Assembly: GCA_002270565.1 (NCBI GenBank) | Contig: NQMI01000055.1 | Span: forward strand, 84,542 to 148,541 | DNA: 64,000 nt | From: Stenocarpella maydis | Lineage: Eukaryota; Ascomycota; Sordariomycetes; Diaporthales; Diaporthaceae | Direction: 5' to 3' | In this document: one piece after another, positions 22,081-33,359 of the stretch | Layout: every line of letters starts with the position of its first letter | Position numbering within the stretch: the stretch's first letter is position 1 | Notes under the pieces: generated by a model | Seen by the model: only the letters and a program-made list of their open reading frames with translations | Database searches by the model: none | Told to the model about the DNA's origin: nothing | Made by a program: the position numbers and the translations under genes

Positions 22081-23520
22081 GCAAGCCACTCCTTCATCTG
22101 ACGACAGTACGGGCCGCTGGGACACGAAATTGTAGAAATGACAATCACGGAGCGAAGCTGGCGAGGGCCAAGAGCCACAAAAGCTGCCGCCGATGATGCT
22201 ACGTTGACCGGTCAATATCATGCGAGGATTCCCAAAGGGCACCCGTAAAGTGCGATCAAGCTGAGTTGGGAGGGCCCAGAGGCTACAAACGGCCCAGCGG
22301 CACAGGAAGAAGGCAATACGCGAGTGTTCCTACAAACAACCTATGGTACACGTGAGCGGGAAAAGAAGAGGCGCTCCCTCCTTTACAAGGAACAAAAAGT
22401 CTTTGGGCCATTCTGGGATGGTGTGTCGATCAAGCGCTAGCTGGGTTTTCGGGGCCGGGGGGTTATGCAAATTCGGGGATGGAATGGCAAGTGTTCAGCA
22501 TTTCAGACGACGTTGCATTTTGCTGCGCGAGGCCAACATGGCACAGGCATTGTTGTATTGGTTATCGGCCTCGGTCCCTGGTCTTTCCAGTCCTTTTTGG
22601 GACCGAGAAACAAAAAAAAAAAACCATCATCTGGGGGTTTCATTTTCTTTCTATGCTACTGTTTTTGGGAAAGGAGGGTAGTAGTAAGGCAGGCAGGGCA
22701 AGGCAGGGCAAGGCAGGCAGGTAGTTTGTAACTATGGGCGAATTGGCCGTTGGCTTCCTGGCCGGGAGGGTAATATAATGAGAACTGACATTCGTACAGA
22801 GTAAAACGGGTGGTATACAGATACATCTGATTTGGCCACTCGACCAACCCGGGCTGAATGATTCCTCACCCATCCAGATTTTGTGATGACAATGGTAGGT
22901 GTTGATCACGCCAACCCCCAACCCCCATTAAAAAACCGGTGAGCTTCCAATCATACCAAAGTCCCCTGCGGCAGGGCGGGATGCGGATACGAGCCGCACC
23001 TAGTGTAGGTAGGTTGTATGATCCTGGCTGCCTTGCCGAGCAGGCCAGGCTGGCACTCCCGACTCGTACATGCTCCGCGGAAGGAAGAGTGGGCGGCGGT
23101 GCGCGGGCGACCACGCGTTGCGAGTGCGACGTGTTGTCGCAGGTTCCTGCATTTGATAATTGACAACGGCAGCATGCAAGGTCAAGTGGGTCGCCCTCCC
23201 TGGGAGGCCCTAACGCCCATCACTTCTCACGGTGGGCTGGGAAACAACGGGCCGAAGTCCCGGGGTTTGGCATCAATATGAAGCTGTCTATTTCAGAGTG
23301 TTGACTGCTCGGACCTCTAACGAAAGCACAGCCACGACGACAGTATTCTTCCACCTGTAAGATATGCCAACCAGCCAAGATGGCCCGACGCAGTGGTCAT
23401 CTCGGCCCAGGGCATTATTGCTCGTGAACAGGTCGCCCACATCAAGCCGTCCTGCGCGCAGGCCGTCTGCTCTCACCCCGCCAATGCACTCATTACGACG
23501 GCGGCGGCGGGGGGGGAGGG
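22081..23520. other. Convergent 3' intergenic region
   Basis: Lies between the stops of the otubain-like gene (plus) and CSN2 (minus), so it should hold both 3' UTRs. No gene was seen. Confidence 0.5.
22688..22721. repeat. GGCA-based simple repeat
   Basis: Imperfect repeats of GGCAGGCAGGGCAA in the convergent intergenic region. Confidence 0.85.
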
Positions 23521-25075
23521 TTATCCCTGGCCAAATACCTCCCTTGGTCCTCTGCGAGCCCTCGGGGCATGACCGCCGGCTCTAACTCCCTCCCGTCGTA
23601 TTCCAATGAAACGCTCCAAGAAAACACCTCCAAGGTCCGATGCGTCAGTGGCAACGGTCGTGTCATAGATGCGGAACCCGTCACCATCCTTGAAGACGGT
23701 TGTGTACAGCTCAGCGAGCGCATCGGAAAGGTGCTGGATGGCGCCGATGCGCTCGGCGTCGTGGTCGGTGTTGATCTCCAAGACACCCCTCTGCTGGTCC
23801 ATCTTGCCGTTGATCTTGCCGTCGATGATGAGGAAGCCCATTATGTCCTGGACCTCAGCTTCGCTGATGCGCAGCTGGTTGGCGACCCAGGAGAGGCGCA
23901 TGCGTGCGTAGGGGGTGATGAGCCTGAGGACGGCCTTGGTGCGCATGTTTCGGGTGACCTCGTCGATGTTCTCGGCGATGAAGGAGTCGGCCAGCAGGTC
24001 CTGGTTCTTCTGGAGGACACTCTCGTACTTGTGTATGTCGTCGCGCTGGTAGGCATCCACCAACTCCGTCATGGCGGCTATGCGTGGGTCGTTCTTATAC
24101 GGCTTCGTCTCCTGGCTGTCGAACGGGTTGATGTCGGACCTCATCAGCATGGTTGTGAGCAGCAGGTACTTGAGGACCTGGATACGCTGCAGGCTTCCGG
24201 CCTCGTCGTAGTTGCGGAATGACTCAAAGAAGTCAGACTGCGCATCTTTCCAGTTCTCCTCGCTCATGTGCATCTTGCCGCCGCACTCCCGGATGATACC
24301 CATGATCTTGGGATGGGGCACGGCTGAGCGCACTCTGAGGGCGCGCTGGTACAGGAGCTTGAGCTGCTTGTTGTTCTTTGTCTCTGCGTACATCTGGATC
24401 TCGAGGGCGTAGATCTCGAGCAGGTAGGTGCCCTTGCTGGAGTCCTCACTGCCATCCTCGCGCTTGCAGGCATTGTGGAGCTCCTTCAGCTTCTTGTTGA
24501 CGGATAGGTACTCCCTGCGGTCCAGCAGGAGCCTGGCGAGCTTGATGTTGGTCTTCAGCCACAGCCTCTCGTTGTTTGTTGTGTGGAAACACTCGAGGGT
24601 AAGTGAGTAGAACTTCTCCATACACTGCGTAGCTCCGTTGGCGTCGGAGCTCTTCTCGATGAAGTCGAGCATGTTGTTGATGGACTTCTCAGAGTAGTTG
24701 CGTGTGACGGCAGACTTGACGTAGGTGAGAAGCTCTGCATAGTGTTTGATGGCCTGTAGACCAGTCAGCGTGGTGGCCACGCATGCATCCTGAGAGCTGC
24801 CCATGACAAACCTCATCGTAGCGCTGCAGCTTGAACTCCAGCTTGATGGCCTGCTTCAGGCCCTTGAATCCCCAGTTGCCCTTCTCCTGCTGCAGGCTGG
24901 GTACCTCGAGGAACTCCTTGATCGCATCTTCAGGGTCGGTGGCCTTCTGTTGCTTGGCGTTGTAGTACTTGTTTTCGATGTCGACATCTGCGGAATCATC
25001 GTTATCGTCATCGTCGTCATACTCAAAGTCATACTCCTCCTCATCAGACTCCTGCATGAAATCGTCGTCCGACAT
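23521..25075 (-). CDS. csn2: COP9 signalosome complex subunit 2 (CSN2)
   Basis: Scaffold subunit of the COP9 signalosome, which removes NEDD8 from cullin-RING ligases. Exons are 25075-24812 and 24753-23521, with a 58-nt intron at 24754-24811 (GTTTGT...CTACAG, branch GCTGAC). The product has 498 residues, the usual family size. The start MSDDDFMQESDEEEYDFEY is the typical acidic CSN2 N-terminus. A helical-repeat body follows (AIKHYAELLTYVKSAVTRNY, GTYLLEIYALEIQMYAETKN). The PCI winged-helix region lies near the C-terminus (ITPYARMRLSWVANQLRISE, then IDGKINGKMDQQRGVLEI). The last 35 or so residues are Arg/Gly-rich and lineage-specific. Head to head with CWC25. Confidence 0.95.
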
Positions 25076-25511
25076 CTTGGTTATCCTGGTAGGTGTTCTG
25101 TGCTGCTGGTACAAGATCCTAGCAATGGAATGGTCTAAGGAAGAATTTTGGCCATGGGACTAATTGCGATGCTACGCTGGCAATGAATTGTTGCCTTGTT
25201 CGGGGCTGTTGTAGGGGAATGAATGGCAACTCCAGGCTGGGTGAGGGCCCGTGCGCTGCTGCAAGGCTGGGGAACAAGCAAGTCAGGAGACGGGCTGTGG
25301 GGCCCTATCACCACTGTCACTGGCTGTTGGTGCTTCCCGCCACCCGTGGGGTGGTTATGCAGTGCACGGCCCACCCAGTTCACTTGGTGACCCCAATTTG
25401 ACTCGTACTTCCTTCCCTCTACCACCCACAAGTATTCCTCCATCTCCACAACATCATCGCCCGATACGGCTTTCCAACTACATCGCAAGCCAACAGCCAT
25501 TTCCAGTCAGG
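25076..25511. promoter_or_regulatory. Shared divergent promoter of CSN2 and CWC25
   Basis: This 436-base gap separates two divergent start codons (CSN2 at 25075, CWC25 at 25512). It must carry both leaders and promoters unless regulatory sequence lies within genes. No TATA box is evident near either start. The minus-strand frame is also open upstream of the chosen CSN2 start, but MSDDDF matches the family start. Confidence 0.6.
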
Positions 25512-26771
25512 ATGGGAGGCAACGACCTCAACCTCAAAAAGTCATGGCATCCCCAGTTGATGACCAACCAACGACGCGTGTACGATGCTGAGCAGGCGGC
25601 GCTGCAAGAGCGGAAGCTCACCGCAGCCCGGCTCGAGGAGATCAGGCGCGAGCGACAGATCGAGGAGACGCAGAAGCAGCTAGAGGCTGCAGGTGGGCAG
25701 CAGAAGGTTGATCGGGTGGAATGGATGTACCAAGGCCCGAACGATGGCGGGCGGGACGAATACTCGAGCGAGGCATTCCTCCTCGGAAAGCGCCGCATCG
25801 ACTCGGTCCTTCGAGGCGACGACATGAAGAAGGTGGAGAAGACCGCAGGGCCGACTGGCGAGACTCCGGGGCCTGTTCCAGTCATCGCCTCCGCTCGAGA
25901 CACGGCTGCAAAGATACGCGAAGACCCCCTCGTGGCGATCAAGAGGCAGGAACAGAGCGCATACCAGGCCATCATGAAGGATCCCTACAAACGTCGACAG
26001 CTACTCGCGCTGAGGGGAATCGTGGAGGAGAAGCCCAAATCGAAGCACAGAGAGCATAGGGAGCACAGGCATCGCAGCCATAAGTCTCACTACCGTCACC
26101 GCGATGATGAGTACGAGCGCGAACATCGTCACAGGCGCCGGCGAGAAGACTCTCGAGACCGATCACGGAGCCCACGCTGGAAAGGCGACGAATCAGATCC
26201 CGATAGGCGGCGCAAGAGGCGGCGCTCTTACTCGCGAGACAGGTCGCCACCCGTGCGCCGCGATGAGTACGATTCGGGCAGTGGGAGACACCACAGGAGT
26301 CACCGCCCAGACCGTCAAGAGGAATCTCCGGCTCGGCGGCGTTACGATTCTGGCGGCGACGACGCAGACGGGTCATCGAGAAGGGAGTATTCCGATCGTC
26401 GGCGATACGACTCGGAGGATCGGAGGGAAGGCAGGGAGAGGAGACATTCGCCGAACCGGAAACGCTCTCAGCGTGACCTCAATGAGGCCTCCCGGGGGCA
26501 TGACAACCGCGGCGAGGAGGAAGAAAGGGCGAGAAAGCTCGCGGCCATGCAGAATGATGCCACAGAACTGGACAGGGCCAGGGAAGCCCGTCTCGCAGCT
26601 CTGGCTGAGAAGGAACAGGCCGAACGCGAGGCGGATGACCGAGCACGTGCTGATGCATCAAAATATGGAGGCCGGGAATTCGCACACAAGCTTCACAACG
26701 CGGCAGGGAACGGCACTCTGGCAGACAGGATCGGTCGCGGCCGCCAAGGGTTCCAGAGAGACGACGACTGA
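25512..26771 (+). CDS. cwc25: Pre-mRNA-splicing factor CWC25
   Basis: Spliceosomal step-one factor that joins the activated spliceosome near the branch site. Single exon, 419 residues. The start MGGNDLNLKKSWHPQL is the invariant family start. The Cir_N domain spans about residues 11-47 (SWHPQLMTNQRRVYDAEQAA, then ERKLTAARLEEI). The VEWMYQGP motif and the segment AFLLGKRRID follow. Residues about 170-330 form an Arg/Ser/His/Asp-rich tract (repeated HRE, RSRSPR, RRRYDS). A charged helical segment and a conserved end (YGGREFAHKLHNAAGNGTLA) close the protein. The frame is open upstream of 25512, but nothing there looks coding. Confidence 0.95.
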   Translation: MGGNDLNLKKSWHPQLMTNQRRVYDAEQAALQERKLTAARLEEIRRERQIEETQKQLEAAGGQQKVDRVEWMYQGPNDGGRDEYSSEAFLLGKRRIDSVLRGDDMKKVEKTAGPTGETPGPVPVIASARDTAAKIREDPLVAIKRQEQSAYQAIMKDPYKRRQLLALRGIVEEKPKSKHREHREHRHRSHKSHYRHRDDEYEREHRHRRRREDSRDRSRSPRWKGDESDPDRRRKRRRSYSRDRSPPVRRDEYDSGSGRHHRSHRPDRQEESPARRRYDSGGDDADGSSRREYSDRRRYDSEDRREGRERRHSPNRKRSQRDLNEASRGHDNRGEEEERARKLAAMQNDATELDRAREARLAALAEKEQAEREADDRARADASKYGGREFAHKLHNAAGNGTLADRIGRGRQGFQRDDD

Positions 26772-27540
26772 GTTTCTGCATCGCATTACACGGAGTATGT
26801 ATAAAGAATTGTTCACAGCTGACAATTACGAAGCTGATCGTTCGCAATGCATAGGCCGATGGTGCTGCATCGGGCTTTTCACTGTGCAACCTTGCGTCCG
26901 GGAGGTTACTTGAATCACTAAGCTGACTGTCCATAGGCTGTTGTTGCTTCCGTCTCTATTCTTGCGCCGATTAGCAAGCAGTTCAGTCGCCCGTCGTGGC
27001 ATGCCCTTGCCACTCACGGTACGTTATGGACCAGTTGCGAAATGCTGTGACCGCATGATCGGAGAGGCCATCGAAGCCTCCATCAACGTTGAATCAGAGC
27101 AAGACCCGGTTTCTTTCGAATCACGGCACAGATGGAACAAAAGCTTCGGGCCAGGTTGATATCTATTTTGGCGGACAATGCTTTCATATCCAAACCGTTG
27201 GAATCTTTCAGCTATGCGAACAAGACGCCCACGAGACGCGACCCGAGCAGGACGTGCCCGATTCCCTAACCCGAAGTCTACACCTCAATGGGCACGCAGT
27301 GAAAAAGACCCACCACCCCCCACGCCACGCCTAGGACAGCGAACAGCAAGGAAGGCCCAGAAGCAAAGTTAAATGGCACACAGGTCTCGAAATAAAAGAA
27401 AGAAAAAATATGTAAAATGTCCCGTGCCGCAGTCCCTGTTTTTGATGAACTCCGACTCCATCAAAAGGCCCACATCTCATTCTTCGCATCGTTTCGTGGC
27501 CCGTTCCTCCTCAGGTCGGCCTCCGCACATCTCGGCCGCG
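26772..27540. other. Convergent 3' intergenic region
   Basis: Between the CWC25 stop (plus) and the stop of the secreted His-1 protein (minus). No gene was seen. It should hold both 3' UTRs. Confidence 0.5.
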
Positions 27541-28334
27541 TTATGCCTCGATCTGCACGTCAAAGCACGTGCTCCACTGAGGAGCGTCGTTGTAGCTCCA
27601 GACCCAGACCAGCATGTGCCTGCCAGGCTCCATTTTGGTCGGCAAGGTGACATCCATCCAGTTCCCCTTGTCGACGAGGCCCTGGGAGGGGCTGATGATG
27701 CTGCGGTCCGCGGGGTAGGAGAAGGAATCGTCGGAGAAGCCGGCCTGGGCGATGCGGTTGGCGTCGGTGAACTCGTCGATGGTCTTGATCTCGGTCTCCT
27801 TGGCGCCGGCCCAGTACACGCTGACCTGGCCAGGGTCGTTGTTCTTGCCGGCGGTGGCGCCGCGCGTGTGGCCGTTGCCGCCGTACCGCAGCTTGATGGT
27901 GCCGCCGGGGCTGGCGGTCGCCATGGGCGCGTTGGCCGCCTGGTTGGGGCTGCGCTGCGACGGGTTGCAGGCGGAGCGGTCGCCCTCAAAGGTCTTGGCG
28001 GCGATGTTCCACGAGTAGTTGGTCGACTCGTCGATCCAGTCGCCCGGGTTCTGCTTGGCACGAGGCCAGCCGCGGCAGTACTGGGGGAAGAAGCTGTTGG
28101 GGAGAGGCACGATCAGCTTCGGGGTTCTCCCGTGTCCGCCCTGGGGCGGGGTCCCCTTCCGGGCCGGCATGGTATCAGCACTTACACTGGGTCGACAATC
28201 TCTGGGGGTGACTTTTGGGAGCCTGCAATCATCTTCGGCAGGAGTTCTCTGTTGTCGTGGTCGGTGCACTCCACCCAGGAGTGGGCTGAGGCCATGCCGA
28301 GGACGGCAAGGCAGGAAGAGAGAGAGTACTTCAT
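27541..28334 (-). CDS. Secreted LPMO-like protein (N-terminal His after signal cleavage)
   Basis: Exons are 28334-28186 and 28093-27541, with a 92-nt intron at 28094-28185 (GTAAGT...CAACAG). The product has 233 residues. The signal peptide MKYSLSSCLAVLGMASA ends in AxA directly before HSWVECTD, so the mature protein would begin with His. That is the hallmark of lytic polysaccharide monooxygenases and other histidine-brace copper proteins. A second His follows in YGGNGHTRG. The C-terminal part (GRHMLVWVWSYNDAPQWSTC) resembles the last strands of LPMO-type beta sandwiches, where aromatic residues flank the copper site. Conserved Cys occur in HSWVEC, QYCRGWPR, SACN and STCFDV. The exact family and substrate are not recognised. 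Extracellular copper oxidase or copper binding is inference. A TATA element lies upstream. Confidence 0.75.
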
Positions 28335-28554
28335 CTTGAAGAGGATGGGTTTGTGTGTGCGTGTGTGGTTTCTTTGGCAGGTGATGCTGACAAGCTTCAA
28401 TGAGCGGCGGCGGCTGAGGAGCTGCGGAAAGGACCGTATGGGCAGTGTACCACCTGGGGCGTGTAAAGAGTGATATGCGTCGGGGGTGGAGCAGCGAGTG
28501 ATCGAATGTTTCTTGGAAGAGAGTGTGTGACCTGGGGAGGACAGGCCTTGAGCC

Positions 28555-28560
28555 TTTATA
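28555..28560 (-). promoter_or_regulatory. TATA box of the LPMO-like gene
   Basis: Minus-strand TATAAA, within GGTATAAAGGCT, lies about 220 bases upstream of the ATG at 28334. Confidence 0.5.
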
Positions 28561-31266
28561 CCAGCATCCCACCGCCCTCGAGGTGGGAGCCGTGGGACCA
28601 CATGGACACACGGACACAGGGGTAAGGACCCCGTCGACGTCGATTGCTTGGATGGCCCTGCTAAGATTACTATGGAGACTCTGCCCTCGTCCACAATAAA
28701 TATTCGATACGAGGGGTCTTTGGACCTCGTGCGGACAACAAGCGGCTACCTGCCCCAGCCCAGCTGGCCCGGGGCACAGTTACTTACGTGCACGAAACCC
28801 ACCCACAGGCGGTCCTGGCCCAAGCCTCGAGGGCTTCGCCTATAGGCCAGCAGCCAGGGAGATAGACGCGCGCTTTTCTGAGTGAGTGTCGAGTTCTGGA
28901 TGCCCTTGGGCTGGACCCGATAGGCGCAGATCATGGGCCCAACGACGGTGTAGGCCCCCCAGCGGTCCACTTTTGCTGGCCATTAGCTCAGGGGGGCCGT
29001 CCCACGACGGCGGTTGTAAAGGAAGCTGCCGTCGAGGCCGCGACAAAAGGGAGGAGGCTGAGAGGAGGAGGCCACCAAGGGTCGGCCGTGAGGCTCAAGT
29101 CATGCCTGGCCAGCTTCTCGACCAGGCCAGACAGGATGGCCGAGTGTCGACCGGAACCTGGACCGAGACCGGCTCTCAGCCCCAGCCCCCCCCCCCCCCC
29201 AAGGCACATGATCGAATTGTTTCGACGCCCAAAACGACCCAAAAACAACAGTTCTAGTCGCTGTAGTGTAAACAAGCAGTGAGATCCGTGGCACTTGCAA
29301 CACCAAGAACGATGGGGGCCCGGGGGAGGCCCTTGTCCTGCCGAACATCGGACGAACTGCTGCAGCGCACCCGACCAATCAACTAACACGTCGCAGATGT
29401 TTTTCAAAACGACCATACAGTCAGCCTTATCTTGGCCTGGTCGAGCGTTTTGATTCAGAGCAAGTGGTATTTCTCAGCCTCGCTCGTTGTGTGATGCAAC
29501 GGCCATCTCACCCGCCGCTGTATTGTCTGATGCTACCATTGTTGCGCACTCGGACAAGTCATTTGACCCTCGCCCAAGCATCACGGCATAAGCGCCATCA
29601 ACCGCCGAGGAGAGAGCCACAACGCCGCCACGGACTGCCCGTCCCAGTTCGAGGCCCATCTCGACTCCAGACCGACCGCCATCGAACTCGCAGCCCCCTC
29701 AGGCCAAGCTTCACAGGACGGGAACCCCAAGGGCAGGGCGCCTTGGGCTCGCCAATCTCAGGGGAGAATGCACTCTCGACGCCGATCCGGGCCCGGGCGT
29801 CGACCAGTTACCAGCAGGAACAAGGAGGGCGCCGGTCCTCATCACACACCCACACGCCCCTTTTCTGGCTCGAATCTCGGCTGGCTCGCCCACAAAGAGG
29901 GGGCCATCTGAGGATTTCTCTGAAATTGCAGAGAGGCATGCTGATCCCCTCTGAGCTGGGGAGGAGGTTCTTGGCGCGGTGTGTACTTTTTGCCTGTTTG
30001 TTCCTCCGGCTCCACTTTTCCCTGGTCCTTTTTTTCCCCCCCTGGGCTCACCATCTGGCCCGTCCGCCGAGTGCACCCACCCGGGGAGCAACAAACCGAC
30101 CTCATCGCCCACATCGGACGGATGGGCCGAGAGAGCTTGACAGGATTGAAGCCTCTTCAGCCTGCAAGGTGCCCTCCGGGCTCACCGCGGGCTCTGTGTT
30201 CTAGGCTCCTCGAAAACCGGACTTGGTCCTCTGCTTGTCGAGATGCACCACCCAACACCCACTTGGCCCACGGGATGCTGTGGGTGTTGGGATGGAGCTG
30301 GACTCGGGACATTAATGGCGAGATGGAATTCAGCCGAATCATCATGGCCTCGAGGGGGGTTGTGCAATGTGATGAGTGACAAGATAAATTGCAGACTGTA
30401 AGTGGGAGGCAAATCCAACAAGTTTACCTAGACCGAACAGACCACCAGGGCTGTTTGGGTTGTGCTGGACAATAGCTCCCGGAGACTCCACATGTCTGTG
30501 GGTTCCACAGCAGCTATTCCCTCTACCTGCCCTATGTAGGTGGGTAGGTAGCAAGTCTGGTAAATAGAGACTCAGCAGTTTGGAGGACCACCGAGGACTG
30601 TCAAGGCCGAAACATACAACCAAGCCAGCTCACCCCACCCAGCCTGAGTGCATATCTGGGACAATGGTGACATGTCATCACTGACTTGATACCAACTGCA
30701 CAGCCAGCCTCAAAGTCACAAGCTAGTTAATCTAGTATTAACCAAAGTCAGAGGGGGGGAGTGTCTCATTGAGTCTAGCCGCACTAGGCTTGGTTGGCAA
30801 ATGGGGTCCTCTTAAAACAGCAAGATCCAAGTTCATTGATCAACAGATTGCCAATATGACAACTTTACCCCGTAAGCTTTTTTTTATTGGAAAATAACAG
30901 GAAGAAAAAGAAGAAGCGAAACATCTCCCCGAGGAAGCTTGAGTACAAAGACATGGAAATCTGGCAAATCGGACTTGCTGTGGCCCCTCCCGCAAGTGTT
31001 TTGCTCTAGTTATCTCACATAAGGTCACCAAGTATGCAAACTGAAGTGGATGTCACTTTTTGGATTGATTGCCTGGCTCCGTGCAAGCCCTTAGCACCGA
31101 ACGAAATACAGGGCGAGACGCTGCTAGACCTTTGACGCAAGTCTGTTCAATTTTGAAAGCTTCAGCACATAAAGCTGAATCTCAAAAGCCCGACATCAAG
31201 TCGGCGGTGTTTTCCATTGATGATGGTCCTGTCACACTGTTCATCAGAGGAGTGCTGCGCTCCACA
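28561..31266. other. Long intergenic region, no gene seen
   Basis: About 2.7 kb upstream of the LPMO-like gene and downstream of the RNA cyclase gene. It contains a 15-C run (29186-29200). The open frames present (for example 29464-30204 plus) are Arg/Pro/Ser-rich with no family motif. Confidence 0.5.
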
Positions 31267-32839
31267 CTAGAGATGCCCGACCACCATGCCTGCACCAATG
31301 CAGGTCTTGCCATTATACTTGGCCTCGGGGAGGAGGGCGAGAGCTGCCGCCTTGGAGAGCTGGGTTGTGGACGAGTCCCAGTTGGCTGCCTCGCCGGCAG
31401 TCAATGCATTGAAGCATGTCCGACCCTCAGCCAGGCACTGGTAGATGACAAGCTGGTCCTCCAGGTGAGTATCAACAGCACGTTCGCTGGTGACTGTTCA
31501 CACCAGGTGTCAGTCATGTTTTCACGGTTGGCTTCTAGACCTGACGAGAGTCCCCAAGACGTGAGGAGCTTATGGCTCGATGCTACTGCTCACCTTCATC
31601 TTCCAGGTCCTTGCAGACCTGACTCGAGATCTCTTTACAGAGCGCAAGTGTCGTCGAGTCCTTCAGAGGTTGGGTCATCAGGTAGTCCCGCCCCCACCGA
31701 CAATCTATCGGGCGGAGGAGTTAGCAACCCCCGGCAACAAGGATCCGGGAGAGGGAGCTGCCTACGCTCAGACTTGCCGACGAGCAACACGTAGACCCGG
31801 TCGTCGTGGCCGCTCTCATGCAACTTGAACTCAATGTCCATATTTCCGAATCGGGCCTCGATGTCATCCTGGATGTGAGCCTGAAGCGGTTCATGCAACA
31901 CCGGAGGAGTGACGATGGTGGCATCGATGCTTGTCAAGACATTGTCGACAGAGCCTGTCACGTCGTCATCATCACAAAGTTTTGCATTGGGTCCAAGGGA
32001 CAGGGTGGAGCCGATCTTGCGCGGGCGAATCTTGAAGCGCATGGTTCCCTCTTGGAGGCACTTGCGCGTCATCCTGTCCCAGCCACGCTTGACAAGCTGG
32101 CAGATGATATCAATACCGAAGTATTCACGGAGCGCAGGGAGGAACACCTGCTCGATGTACTCGAAGCTCGGGGTGCCGGGCGAGTATGTAGTGCCCTTGA
32201 GCCTCAGCTCAATAGCCCTGCCGTTGGAGGGGTCTTCGCTTCCAATGTAGAGTAGGAAGGGGAGGATTGTCTGAAAGTGGAGGATGCAGCTGGAAAGCAT
32301 TGAGCCTGGGTCGATTCTGATCTCTTTGCGGGTGATCTGCTTGGACGATGGGCGGAACTTGGGCCGAAACTCGAGGGTTGTGCTCTCGACCACATTGCCT
32401 ACAAGCTCCGCGCCAGTCTGCTCAGCAAGCCAATTGACAATGGCCACAAGGTCCGTCGTCATTCCTGGCTTGTTTGTTCCTGTGGTGAGTATGGTCAGCA
32501 GGTCGTCGATATGGGAATCACAGAACCGGGGCAGCCAGCCGTTGAAAACTGGCCACTTTGAAGAAGCCAGAGGGGACAAATGACCTTGGGAGTCCGGAGG
32601 AGGAGGAGGAGAAGCAGGAGAGACAGTGTGGCAGAGGGCTGGCAACCTCGATAGTGGCCAGCATGGCTGCCGGCCAACTTACCTGTCAGTTGAACTGAAG
32701 GATTCTGCCGTATGTTCTCGATCCTTATGGGCTTGAGAGTAATCGCTGAGAGACAAACGGCTGTCCGCACGAACTGACCGGTCGCGCTTTCCCTGTTGAG
32801 CACGACAGGGTCGGTATCTGCAGGGGCAGAGGAACCCAT
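31267..32839 (-). CDS. RNA 3'-terminal phosphate cyclase (RtcA type)
   Basis: Converts RNA 3'-phosphates to 2',3'-cyclic phosphates using ATP. Exons are 32839-32683, 32479-31778, 31704-31594 and 31493-31267, giving 398 residues with continuous phase. Introns are 32480-32682 (GT-AG), 31705-31777 (GC-AG, donor GCAAGT, branch GCTAAC) and 31494-31593 (GT-AG). Family blocks in order are TGQFVRTAVCLSAITLKPIR with IENIR, KPGMTTDLVAIVNWLAEQTG, TLEFRP, RWGRDYL across the GC-AG intron, THLEDQLVIYQCLAEGRTC and a Gly-rich end. The His in HLEDQL matches the position of the nucleotidyl-accepting His of bacterial RtcA (family knowledge). The usual Gly-rich GGGQ near the N-terminus reads ATGQ here, a divergence that might affect activity. 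RCL1-type motifs are absent. Confidence 0.85.
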
Positions 32840-33359
32840 CGTGGATCCGATTCAGATCGTGATTTGGAATAGAGAAGCTTCGATCACTGGCGGCTCTGGT
32901 GCTGGCCTCAGAGCGTTGGGTTGGGATGTTTTCTCCTAGAAGGGATCAGAAGGTGTGGTGGTTTTGGAAGGCAGGTATGATGAGTTGGTACGCGGTTGTG
33001 AGCAGGTCGCTCCTGCAGGCACCCGGGTTGGATCTACCAAGGCAACGAGTGATTCCGGACCCCGAAAAGTTTGGGGGGGCATTGGAAGAAAACAAGCTTG
33101 TCGGGACGGCACGTGTTGGGATGGGAAATCCACGTTGTTGGCTTCCAAAGGAGGTCGGACCATCCAAGAAAGGACCATAAAGAGACTGCTTGGGTGGCTT
33201 CGGTTCCAATCTTTACCCGTGACAGCCAAGGTTCACCAACCCCGGCAAGGACAACAAGGCATCTTTCAATGTCTTCCTGGCCATCACTTTTCGGGGAACC
33301 CCCAACCACTTTGAGAGAGCATTGTTCTTGTTTTCATTACGAGGCCACAGCCGCCACTA
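32840..33359. other. Intergenic, no gene seen
   Basis: 520 bases between the start of the RNA cyclase gene and the stop of the TCD1-like gene (both minus). It should hold the cyclase promoter. Overlapping short frames on both strands show no family motif. Confidence 0.5.

Noticed and set aside
29464..30204. 246-codon plus frame upstream of the LPMO-like gene
   Set aside because: Low-information Arg/Pro/Ser sequence without domain, splice partners or codon preference of the neighbours.
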